Shown here piece after piece: positions 25,391 to 32,256 of a stretch of DNA of 42,335 nt. The translations under genes and the position numbers were made by a program. Numbering within the stretch: position 1 is the first letter of the stretch; the number at the start of each line of letters is the position of its first letter. This stretch comes from Chitinophagaceae bacterium (GTDB lineage: Bacteria > Bacteroidota > Bacteroidia > Chitinophagales > Chitinophagaceae), in NCBI GenBank assembly GCA_025933775.1, contig JAICZH010000018.1:1-42335 (forward strand), written 5' to 3'. The notes beneath the pieces were generated by a model. That model saw only the letters and a program-made list of their open reading frames with translations. It did no database searches and was not told where the DNA came from.

Positions 25391-25577
25391 TCCTTCTCAT
25401 TTTATCTAAATTACCAACCCATTTCACCTTGCCTTGCAGCGATGCTAAACTAAGCCGTTTCTGATACTTAACATATTCACTAAGTGCCTGATTAATTACT
25501 TCTTTTTTTGTTTTTAGTTTTGAATATTTAAGCGCATCGCTCATCAGATCATCATCTATTTCAATATTTGTTCTCAT
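25383..25577 (-). CDS. vapB: VapB-family antitoxin
   Basis: A 64-residue protein. MRTNIEIDDDLMSDALKYSK at the N-terminus is a ribbon-helix-helix DNA-binding domain of the VapB/DUF2191 type; KTKKEVINQALSEYVKY continues it, and the Arg/Lys-rich C-terminal tail should wrap the VapC active site. The frame is open to 25622, but the ATG at 25577 fits the family and lies 17 bases after a TATTTTTG box. Direct repeats flank that box, fitting autoregulation by VapB or VapBC. Confidence 0.9.
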   Translation of the reverse strand: MRTNIEIDDDLMSDALKYSKLKTKKEVINQALSEYVKYQKRLSLASLQGKVKWVGNLDKMRRNA

Positions 25578-25581
25578 ACTA

Positions 25582-25618
25582 AAATTTTTATACACAAAAA
25601 TAATAAATTTTATACACA
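25582..25618. promoter_or_regulatory. direct-repeat operator candidate of vapBC
   Basis: AAATTTTTATACACA (25582-25596) and AAATTTTATACACA (25605-25618) are near-identical direct repeats about 22 bases apart, two helical turns, on either side of the -7 box. Ribbon-helix-helix antitoxins bind such repeated sites. Confidence 0.5.
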
Positions 25619-25622
25619 TCAA
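25595..25622 (-). promoter_or_regulatory. vapBC promoter
   Basis: On the minus strand TTG (25622-25620), 17 bases, then TATTTTTG (25602-25595) matches the -33/-7 pattern. It fits exactly in the 49 bases between the icd stop and the vapB ATG, so vapBC and the following isocitrate dehydrogenase have their own start of transcription. Confidence 0.55.
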
Positions 25623-25626
25623 TTTC

Positions 25627-26892
25627 TTACAGATTCTTAATCACTTCATCAGCAAACTCGCTTGTTTTTACAAGGGTCGCTTCTTTCATAAGATTATAAA
25701 AATCTATTGTAACGGTTTTATTTCTTATGGTTTTGGCAATTGCATTGGTAATTAATTCTGCAACATCGCGCCACCCTATATAATCGAACAACATTACGCC
25801 GCTCAATATTAATGAAGAAGGATTCATGGTATTGGTATTGGCAAACCTTGGCGCAGTGCCGTGTGTGGCTTCAAACACTGCATGGCCTGTGATGAAATTA
25901 ATATTAGCTCCAGGTACTATTCCTATTCCGCCAACCTGCGCTGCCAGTGCATCGCTTATATAATCGCCATTGAGATTTAATGTTGCAATCACTGAATAAT
26001 TTTGCGGAGCCAATAACGCTTGTTGCAAAAAATTATCGGCAATAGCGTCTTTAATAATAATTTTTCCGCCGATGGATGCAATGCGCATTTCTTCATTGGC
26101 AACTGCTTCGCCATTTTCTTTTTTTGATTTTTCCCATTGATTCCATGTAAATACATTTCCTGCAAATTCTTTTTCTGCTAATTCATATCCCCAGTTTTTA
26201 AAAGCGCCTTCGGTAAATTTCATAATGTTTCCTTTGTGAACAAATGTTACTGAAGGCAATTTATTAGCGATAGCATATCGTATCGCAGCGCGAATTAATC
26301 TTTCAGAACCTTCTTTACTTACAGGCTTTATTCCAAAAGAACTTGTTTCAGGAAAACGAATGTTTTTTACATCCATTTCATTTTGCAAAAAATGCAATAA
26401 TTTTTTTGCTTCGGGTGTTCCGGTCATAAATTCTATTCCTGCATAAATATCTTCAGTGTTTTCTCTGAAGATAGTCATGTTTACTTTTTCTGGCTGCCAC
26501 ATGGGAGAAGGCACACCTTCGAAATACCGCACCGGGCGCAGGTTTACATACAAATCTAATTCTTGCCGAAGGGCCACATTAAGGCTGCGAATGCCACCGC
26601 CCACAGGAGTTGTAAGCGGGCCTTTAATGGCAATAAGATATTTTTTAAAAGCATCCATTGTAGCCTGCGGCATATACTCACGGTCACGGTTAAACGCTTT
26701 TTCGCCGGCAAGCACTTCCATCCATTCAATTTTTCTTTTATTGTTGTATGCTTTTTTTACAGCCGCATCAAAAACGCGTACGCTTGCCTTCCAGATATCC
26801 GGGCCAATTCCATCTCCCTCAATAAAAGGGATCGTTGGATTATCAGGAACGTGCAACTTACCATTGCTGCCCATTGTAATTTTTTTTGACAT
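25627..26892 (-). CDS. icd: isocitrate dehydrogenase, E. coli Icd type (type I)
   Basis: A 421-residue enzyme of the E. coli type. [12 protein letters not shown] (about 23-34), [17 protein letters not shown] (94-110) with Ser103 at the place of the E. coli Ser113 phosphorylation site, [32 protein letters not shown] and [12 protein letters not shown] are conserved. By eye, the residues aligned to the E. coli NADP pocket differ (Arg-Phe for Lys-Tyr after APxx; IDFYN for YDFER), so cofactor choice is open. It lies 68 bases after the GNAT gene; a GC-rich repeat fills part of that space. A vapBC pair follows. Confidence 0.93.
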   Translation of the reverse strand: MSKKITMGSNGKLHVPDNPTIPFIEGDGIGPDIWKASVRVFDAAVKKAYNNKRKIEWMEVLAGEKAFNRDREYMPQATMDAFKKYLIAIKGPLTTPVGGGIRSLNVALRQELDLYVNLRPVRYFEGVPSPMWQPEKVNMTIFRENTEDIYAGIEFMTGTPEAKKLLHFLQNEMDVKNIRFPETSSFGIKPVSKEGSERLIRAAIRYAIANKLPSVTFVHKGNIMKFTEGAFKNWGYELAEKEFAGNVFTWNQWEKSKKENGEAVANEEMRIASIGGKIIIKDAIADNFLQQALLAPQNYSVIATLNLNGDYISDALAAQVGGIGIVPGANINFITGHAVFEATHGTAPRFANTNTMNPSSLILSGVMLFDYIGWRDVAELITNAIAKTIRNKTVTIDFYNLMKEATLVKTSEFADEVIKNL

Positions 26893-26903
26893 GGATTGCT
26901 GTT

Positions 26904-26943
26904 TGGCCTCACCCCAACCCCTCTCCCCACGGGAGAGGGACGA
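26904..26943. repeat. dispersed GC-rich repeat copy 3, between the GNAT gene and icd
   Basis: CCCTCTCCC-CAC-GGGAGAGGG (26919-26939) is a perfect 9-base palindrome preceded by GGCCTCACCCCAA. It starts 12 bases upstream of the icd ATG and so lies in its leader, and follows the GNAT stop. As RNA this hairpin could hold back the icd ribosome site or protect the upstream message. Confidence 0.6.
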
Positions 26944-26960
26944 GACTTGTAATTTTTAAT

Positions 26961-27500
26961 TTATTTATTTTTTATTCCCAAAGAGCAATTTATCCATTCA
27001 TTATCAAAATTTACTCCTTTATATTTTTTATAAAAATTAATTGCAGGTTCATTCCAATCGAGCACCTGCCATACTATTCCATTAAACTTTTTTTCTTTAG
27101 CTTCTCCAATTAATTTATCAAATAATAATTTGCCGATTCCATTGCCTCGTAGTTTTTCATTTACTAAAATATCTTCAAGATACATGCGTTGTCCTTTCCA
27201 TGTTGAATAACGAATATAATATAAAGCGAAACCTTCTACTTGATTATTAACTTCTGCTACAAATGCGTACCACACCGGGTTTTGTCCAAATCCACTTTCA
27301 ACAAAATGTTCTAATGTCGTAGTAACTTCATCCGGCGCTTTTTCGTAAACTGCCAATTGATGAATCAATTCCATTAATCGTTCACAATCTTTTTTTTCTG
27401 CTTTGCGAATAACTGCAGCCCCACCTAACCTCCCCGAAGGGGAGGAACCGGTTTCTAATATTTTTGAGTTCTTTTCTTTATTCATCAGTGTATCTTTCAA
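26961..27500 (-). CDS. GNAT family N-acetyltransferase
   Basis: A 179-residue protein whose residues 29-179 are a GNAT domain: AVIRKAEKKDCERLMELIHQ at the start, VEGFALYYIRYSTWKGQRMYLEDILV (beta4-beta5) and the acetyl-CoA loop LRGNGIGKLLF, ending FYKKYKGVNF. It resembles diamine/thialysine-type acetyltransferases; the substrate is not certain. Residues 18-27 (GSSPSGRLGG) are encoded by a GC-rich dispersed repeat (27420-27447) in frame with the gene. No ATG, GTG or TTG offers a start between the repeat and the domain, so the repeat is probably translated. A frame starting at Met6 is also possible. Confidence 0.85.
   Translation of the reverse strand: MKDTLMNKEKNSKILETGSSPSGRLGGAAVIRKAEKKDCERLMELIHQLAVYEKAPDEVTTTLEHFVESGFGQNPVWYAFVAEVNNQVEGFALYYIRYSTWKGQRMYLEDILVNEKLRGNGIGKLLFDKLIGEAKEKKFNGIVWQVLDWNEPAINFYKKYKGVNFDNEWINCSLGIKNK
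27420..27447. repeat. dispersed GC-rich repeat copy 4, inside the GNAT gene
   Basis: CCACCTAA followed by CCTCCCC-GAA-GGGGAGG (27429-27445), a perfect 7-base palindrome. On the opposite strand it reads palindrome then TTAGGTGGG, the same layout as the copy after tuf. It lies in frame in the 5' part of the GNAT gene. Confidence 0.65.
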
Positions 27501-27539
27501 TTATTTTAAACATTATTCATTTGTATAAAGATTGAGTTC

Positions 27540-28784
27540 TTAAGCCCCTTCTTCGGAGGGGTTGGGGAGGCTTCTTTCCAGGTCATTCAAAATATCATCA
27601 ATATTTTCTATGCCAACGCTCATTCTTATAAGCCCGTCTGTAATTCCATATTGTTCACGTTTTTCTTTTGGAACGCCAAAATGAGTCATGGATGCAGGAT
27701 GCGATAAAAGTGTATCGCATGTACCGAGCGAAACTGCACGTACGCACATTTGCAATTTGTTTATAAATTTTTTTCCTGCTTCCAGTCCATCTTTTAATTC
27801 AAAACTCAGCATAGCGCCCGGATGCAACATTTGTTTTTCAGCAGTTGAATGATCAGGATGTGATGCAAGCCCTAGATAATTTACTTTTGAAACTGCTTTA
27901 TTTTGTTGTAAAAATTTTGCCACTTCCATTGCATTTTTACAATGACGTTCCATTCTCAATTCAAGCGTTTTTATTCCCTGGCTTAATAAAAAGGCATCGA
28001 AAGGATTGCTGTTGCCGCCGAGCAAGCGATGCACTTTTTCCATACGCTCATTCATAAATTCGAGGTCTTTGCCCACAAGCACTCCGCCAATAGCGGTTCC
28101 GTGCCCGTTTAAAAATTTTGTAGTGGAATGAAAAACAAAATCCACATCATACTTAAATGGTTGTTGCAAATATGGAGTAGCAAAAGTATTATCCACAGCT
28201 ACAATTATATTTTTTCGTTTAGCCATCACCGTTAGTTCATTTATATCTACACACTGAATAGTGGGATTGGCGGGCGTTTCGAGGTAAAGCATTTTTATTT
28301 TATCATCATTCTTCAATGTTTCTTCGGCTTTATTTAAATCTCTCAGGTCAACAATTATTGCTTCTATGCCAAGCTGCGGTAATACTTTATCCATTAATTC
28401 CTGCGTGCCTCCGTACAAAGAAAAATGGGATAAAATTTTATCGCCTGTTTTTAATTTACCCAGCAGCAATGCACTTATTGCAGCCATTCCGCTGGAATGA
28501 AGAATTGATTTTAATTGCAGCGGTTCATTATTTTTTATAATGCCAAAACTTTCCAAAGCTGAAATTTTTTCTTCAGCTTCCGTCATTGTGGGGTTGCCCC
28601 AGCGGCTGTAGATGTATCCTTTTTCTTCTTTACTAAACCTGCGCATGCCTTGTTCGGCGCTATCGAAAACATAAGTACTGCTCGCATATATTGGAGTAAG
28701 ATGTGCATTATTACTATCGGGCTGGTGGCCGCTGTGAATGGCTGTGGAACCAAAACCGGTAAGAATTTTTTTTTGTGAAGACAT
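27540..28784 (-). CDS. trans-sulfuration family PLP enzyme (cystathionine gamma-synthase / methionine gamma-lyase type)
   Basis: A 414-residue Cys/Met metabolism PLP-dependent enzyme. TPIYASSTYVF (30-40), Tyr59 and Arg61 in YSRWGNPT, SGMAAISALLL (98-108), VDNTFATPYLQQP (197-209) and the PLP lysine Lys223 in HSTTKFLNGHG are all present; SLGTCDTLLSHPASMTH is the C-terminal substrate loop. Gamma-synthase, gamma-lyase and beta-lyase activities cannot be separated by eye. The frame is open to 28868 but MSSQKK at 28784 is the family-like start. The last 10 residues (SLPNPSEEGA) are encoded by a GC-rich repeat that includes the stop region. Confidence 0.9.
   Translation of the reverse strand: MSSQKKILTGFGSTAIHSGHQPDSNNAHLTPIYASSTYVFDSAEQGMRRFSKEEKGYIYSRWGNPTMTEAEEKISALESFGIIKNNEPLQLKSILHSSGMAAISALLLGKLKTGDKILSHFSLYGGTQELMDKVLPQLGIEAIIVDLRDLNKAEETLKNDDKIKMLYLETPANPTIQCVDINELTVMAKRKNIIVAVDNTFATPYLQQPFKYDVDFVFHSTTKFLNGHGTAIGGVLVGKDLEFMNERMEKVHRLLGGNSNPFDAFLLSQGIKTLELRMERHCKNAMEVAKFLQQNKAVSKVNYLGLASHPDHSTAEKQMLHPGAMLSFELKDGLEAGKKFINKLQMCVRAVSLGTCDTLLSHPASMTHFGVPKEKREQYGITDGLIRMSVGIENIDDILNDLERSLPNPSEEGA
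27541..27571. repeat. dispersed GC-rich repeat copy 5, at the 3' end of the PLP enzyme gene
   Basis: CCCCTTC-TTC-GGAGGGG (27545-27561) with one imperfect pair, followed by TTGGGGAGGC. It overlaps the stop codon of the trans-sulfuration enzyme and supplies its last codons. Its AACCCCTCC half, read on the minus strand, resembles copy 3. Confidence 0.55.
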
Positions 28785-28822
28785 GTGAATAATTAATACG
28801 CCGAAATGAGTAAATGAATATT

Positions 28823-28839
28823 TAAGTTTGGCAAAAGTA
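28823..28839. promoter_or_regulatory. back-to-back -7 boxes for divergent genes
   Basis: TAAGTTTG on the plus strand (28823-28830) faces the DinB-like gene (ATG at 28848), and TACTTTTG on the minus strand (28839-28832) faces the PLP enzyme gene (ATG at 28784). Only one base separates them, so polymerase can hardly use both at once. Their -33 elements are weak (a minus-strand TTG at 28865-28863 is 23 bases away). Confidence 0.5.
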
Positions 28840-28847
28840 ATAAAAAC

Positions 28848-29342
28848 ATGAAGCAACTTTTGCAACAATATGCTGCATACAATTTTTGGGCTAATAAAAT
28901 AATTACGGAAAAAATTTCTTCATTGCCCGAAGAAATTATTTATAAAGAAATGTATAGCAGCTTTGGCAATATTTATAAAACAGTTGTTCATTTAATGGAT
29001 GTAGAAAGTATTTGGTGGCAACTATTGAAACTGCAGGAGCATGTAGAATGGCCAGGCATAAACTTTAAAGGAAATTTTGAAGAGCTTTCACAAAAGTTAT
29101 TATCGCTTTCCAGGCAATGGCAAGATTGGGTAATGAATGCAAATGAAAATAATCTTACTCATGTATTTGCATATTACAATTCAAAAAAAGAATATTTTAA
29201 ACAACCGGTTTATGAAATGCTGATGCATTTATTTAATCACCAAACGTATCATCGTGGGCAATTGGTAACAATGATGCGGCAAAATGGAATTGACAAAATT
29301 CCGGGAATTGATTTTATTGTTTTTTCGCGAAGAAGTAAATGA
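28848..29342 (+). CDS. DinB family protein (putative metal-dependent hydrolase/transferase)
   Basis: A 164-residue four-helix-bundle protein. The start KQLLQQYAAYNFWANKII, a middle helix with VHLMDVESIWW, and the end MLMHLFNHQTYHRGQLVTMM give the three histidines of the DinB/YfiT metal site. Members include bacillithiol and mycothiol transferases, but most are uncharacterised. It is divergent from the PLP enzyme and convergent with the coiled-coil gene, with 3 bases between the stops. Confidence 0.9.
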   Translation: MKQLLQQYAAYNFWANKIITEKISSLPEEIIYKEMYSSFGNIYKTVVHLMDVESIWWQLLKLQEHVEWPGINFKGNFEELSQKLLSLSRQWQDWVMNANENNLTHVFAYYNSKKEYFKQPVYEMLMHLFNHQTYHRGQLVTMMRQNGIDKIPGIDFIVFSRRSK

Positions 29343-29345
29343 AAA

Positions 29346-29621
29346 TTATTGAGCAGGCAACACTTCATCTAGCTTATTGTCTTTAATAAATTTATCTTTT
29401 ACTTCAGTAAATTTTTCATGAAGCTCCGATGCTGCGTTCAAAGCGTCATCAGCTTTTGAATGAATTTCGGGCAATTGTTTATCGAGCAAACTGTTGCCAA
29501 GATTAATATTTTCGGCTTCTAATTGCGCAACTTTTTTTAATAAAGAAGTTTGGCTGTTTACTACATCATCCAACTCGCGGAGTATTTTTTCCATCAGGTG
29601 TAGCTTTTCTGTTTTATCCAT
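29346..29621 (-). CDS. small coiled-coil protein, unknown
   Basis: A 91-residue, highly charged protein predicted almost entirely helical, with heptad-like spacing through LLKKVAQLEAENINLGNSLL (about 26-45). No signal peptide, membrane segment or known domain was recognised. It is a separate gene: stop 3 bases from the convergent DinB-like gene, and 60 or more bases from the SusCD operon terminator on its 5' side. Related small helical proteins occur in other Bacteroidota, to judge by its composition, but this was not checked. Confidence 0.7.
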   Translation of the reverse strand: MDKTEKLHLMEKILRELDDVVNSQTSLLKKVAQLEAENINLGNSLLDKQLPEIHSKADDALNAASELHEKFTEVKDKFIKDNKLDEVLPAQ

Positions 29622-29684
29622 AATTATTTTTTTTTATTAATAAAAATTATTGAATCAAAAATTATTCCGGTATTCAAAAATAAA

Positions 29685-29713
29685 AGGCTATCCCAATTTT
29701 TTTGAGACAGCCT
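29685..29713 (-). terminator. terminator of the SusC-SusD-DUF1735 operon
   Basis: On the minus strand AGGCTGTCTCAA pairs with TTGGGATAGCCT, with two G-T pairs, around an A-rich loop, and TTTTATTTTT follows. This is a common terminator form in Bacteroidota. It lies 27 bases after the DUF1735 stop. Confidence 0.85.
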
Positions 29714-29739
29714 CTTTTGTATGATTGAGCAGTTAGTTA

Positions 29740-30600
29740 CTAATTTCTTACGAGTGTTTCTGTTATTAATCTCGGTGCGCTGCTATTATAATAATAATTT
29801 AAAGTGAATGTTTGAGTAGCTGGATCATATTTATTTTCTTTACCTGCCTGAAGAAATGTAGGAAAACTCACACTGGATAAAGTAACCGTATTATCAGCAT
29901 TGATGTGAATCGTTAAATCAGTTTGTAAATCCGCTTCCGCACTACCCGTAATTGTATTTTTATCAACTGTGCTCATATAAACATCGTAGTCAAAAGTAAA
30001 TGGGCCTAAGGTTGGATGTATTCTGACTCCCGAGGCGTGATAACTGGCTTCATACGGGCTTTTTAAAGAAACCAATACAATAGCGGTATTTAAGTTGGTA
30101 GCTATTGTGGCTCCATTGGCATCGGTAATTTGAAGCCCAATACCATTTTGCTGATTAAAATCAACTTTATCACCGGCGAAATTAATTCTCATGTTTACTA
30201 TTTGTTGCCCCGGGTTTATAGTAATATCTCCGCCATTTTGAAGGGTGTATAAAGAAGGATCCATTTGGTTATAAGAAGTACTGTTAGCCGTATTAAAGCT
30301 ATCTAATCCTGCTTTGTAAGGAACTACCTTAAGTGTTACAGGGGTTTTAAGCGTAATGCTTGCCACAGATAAAGTAACTTCTACGCCAATTGTATCCTGT
30401 GGAGTTCCGGGAATGGCTGCTACTATCGGAGCGGCGCTGTTACCTGTATATTGAAACCCGACTAAAGCGGGGCTGTGAGAATAATTTTCATTACCCGGGG
30501 CTTTATCTTTAAGGCAAGAACTAAAAGCTAAAACACCTATCGCTATAAGCGCTATGTTAATGGGTTTTATTCTCGTTAAAAATTTATTTAGTTTCATCAT
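29740..30600 (-). CDS. DUF1735 (BT_3987-like) surface lipoprotein
   Basis: A 286-residue lipoprotein; signal sequence ends LAFSSC with Cys29 lipidated. About 45-170 is the DUF1735 Ig-like domain (IGVEVTLSVASITL, FNTANSTSYNQMDPSLYTL, INPGQQIVNMRINFAGDKVDF), and about 175-286 a second beta-rich domain similar to DUF4361, ending RLITETLVRN. Such proteins are usually surface glycan- or nutrient-binding partners of SusC/SusD pairs. It is the last gene of the operon, 34 bases after susD. Confidence 0.85.
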   Translation of the reverse strand: MMKLNKFLTRIKPINIALIAIGVLAFSSCLKDKAPGNENYSHSPALVGFQYTGNSAAPIVAAIPGTPQDTIGVEVTLSVASITLKTPVTLKVVPYKAGLDSFNTANSTSYNQMDPSLYTLQNGGDITINPGQQIVNMRINFAGDKVDFNQQNGIGLQITDANGATIATNLNTAIVLVSLKSPYEASYHASGVRIHPTLGPFTFDYDVYMSTVDKNTITGSAEADLQTDLTIHINADNTVTLSSVSFPTFLQAGKENKYDPATQTFTLNYYYNSSAPRLITETLVRN

Positions 30601-30634
30601 ATTTATTTTTTCAATGAATTAATTAGGTAAAAAT

Positions 30635-32227
30635 TTATTTAGCCCAAAAAGGCGGATTATTAAAAAGGTCTGCGGTAGATAATTGCGGAACATTTGCCGC
30701 ATTAGTATTTAATTCTGATTGAGGATATAAAAACCTTACAGGGATTTTATTCTGTACATGGCTTGGCGCATGCGATATATCCAAAACATCAGAAGTAGGG
30801 AAGCCCGTACGCCTGTAATCAGTCCATGCTTCTACCCAATCAATTCCGTTTAAAGCCGCCCATTTTTGAGTGATGATAAATTTAATTTTATTTGGCTGAT
30901 CATCCCACAGCACATATTGCAGATCGGTTGGTGCACTTAAAAGCCCGTCTCCATTTAAGTAAGCCGCCGCATCACTGGCATCAGCAGAAGCATCATCATC
31001 AGGATCTAAATAAATAAAATTTTGAGTAACTGCCATTGAATCCAGCGATCTTGCAGCAGCCTCTCCTCCCGGCAACCAACCCCTTTCTGTTGCCTCTGCC
31101 TGAATAAAGAGACTTTCAAAATCAGAAATAATCAATTGATCCTGACTGGGAGATTTTACAGTACCACCATACGTTCCTCCTATTGCAGACGTATTTGAAT
31201 TGGGAACCGATTGAGGATCACCTTCAAAATTACCGCCAACAGTTACTCCGGAAAGAACGGTATAAAAAGAAACCTGTCTTTCATCGCCTGTATTTATGTA
31301 GAAATTTATCGCATAATTATTTGCTCTGAAATATGCTGCATTATTAGATGGGCCACCCGTAGCCGTTTGAAAATTACCTACAAAAGGATTTAATTTATCA
31401 GTAGATAACTGATAGCCCGGGTTTATAGAAGCGGATTGATTTGCCCCAATAAAACCTCTTCCATTAGCCGTTATTGAATCTATTTCTGCAGTTCTGAATC
31501 CCGGGTCTATTACTTTATATTCATGAAGCAACAATTTTAATTTTAAGGTATTGGCAAAAGCAACCCATTTATCCATTCTGGTACTTGCAGCAGATGCACT
31601 GGAACCGCCTTTTCCTCTTCCAAACATAATATCGTATTGATCATCGGTGGTTAAAACAGAACTGGGCTCGCCGGACGCAGTATAGGCAGCTTTTGCTTTA
31701 TCAAAATAAGAAACAGCACTGTCCAATTGTTTTATTAAATCATTATAAATATCCTGCCCTTTATCATACTTGGGTTGAACACTTGTTTTTACATTAAAAG
31801 CATCTGTATAAGGAACATCGCCATAAACATCTACCAATGTAGAAAAATGAAATGCCTTCATTGTCTTTGCCACGCCAATGTAAAATGGAAGATTATTCAT
31901 CTGTCCCTGTTTTTCGATATAATCATAACGGTTTAATGTATTATATAAATCTGCCCAGTCGGCATCGGTATAATCATTGGGAATGTTGTAAGATTCTGTT
32001 TGTGCATCCGGAACATAGTTTCCGCTTCTGGACCAATAGCCCATGAGATTATTTACTTTTAAAAAATCTGTTCCCACATTTTCAGCGCTGCCGGCAAGTG
32101 CTGCTGATAAAACCACGTTTGGAGTAACAGTAGTTGGTTGATTGGGATTTTGATTTATGTCTAAAAATGATTTTTTACACCCGAAAAGAAGCAAGAGGGG
32201 TATAAAAAGTATGGAAGTTTTTTTCAT
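30635..32227 (-). CDS. SusD/RagB-like nutrient-binding outer membrane lipoprotein (SusD_2 type)
   Basis: A 530-residue SusD-family protein. The short signal peptide ends LLFGC with Cys17 lipidated, then KKSFLDINQNPNQPTTVTPN, the typical mature N-terminus. The TPR-like helices and the SusD-like_2 features (ADWADLYNTLNRYDYIEK, FHFSTLVDVYGDVPYTDAF, KWAALNGIDWVEAWTDYRRT) are clear. It caps the SusC barrel and holds the substrate outside the cell. The substrate cannot be inferred: no glycoside hydrolase, sulfatase or peptidase lies in the operon. Confidence 0.95.
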   Translation of the reverse strand: MKKTSILFIPLLLLFGCKKSFLDINQNPNQPTTVTPNVVLSAALAGSAENVGTDFLKVNNLMGYWSRSGNYVPDAQTESYNIPNDYTDADWADLYNTLNRYDYIEKQGQMNNLPFYIGVAKTMKAFHFSTLVDVYGDVPYTDAFNVKTSVQPKYDKGQDIYNDLIKQLDSAVSYFDKAKAAYTASGEPSSVLTTDDQYDIMFGRGKGGSSASAASTRMDKWVAFANTLKLKLLLHEYKVIDPGFRTAEIDSITANGRGFIGANQSASINPGYQLSTDKLNPFVGNFQTATGGPSNNAAYFRANNYAINFYINTGDERQVSFYTVLSGVTVGGNFEGDPQSVPNSNTSAIGGTYGGTVKSPSQDQLIISDFESLFIQAEATERGWLPGGEAAARSLDSMAVTQNFIYLDPDDDASADASDAAAYLNGDGLLSAPTDLQYVLWDDQPNKIKFIITQKWAALNGIDWVEAWTDYRRTGFPTSDVLDISHAPSHVQNKIPVRFLYPQSELNTNAANVPQLSTADLFNNPPFWAK

Positions 32228-32256
32228 AATTTAATTTTAGAATTTAATTTTTTTAA

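Noticed and set aside
28785-28847. SAM riboswitch before the trans-sulfuration enzyme
   Set aside because: The spacer is 63 bases and filled by two promoter boxes; no SAM-II-like sequence was recognised.
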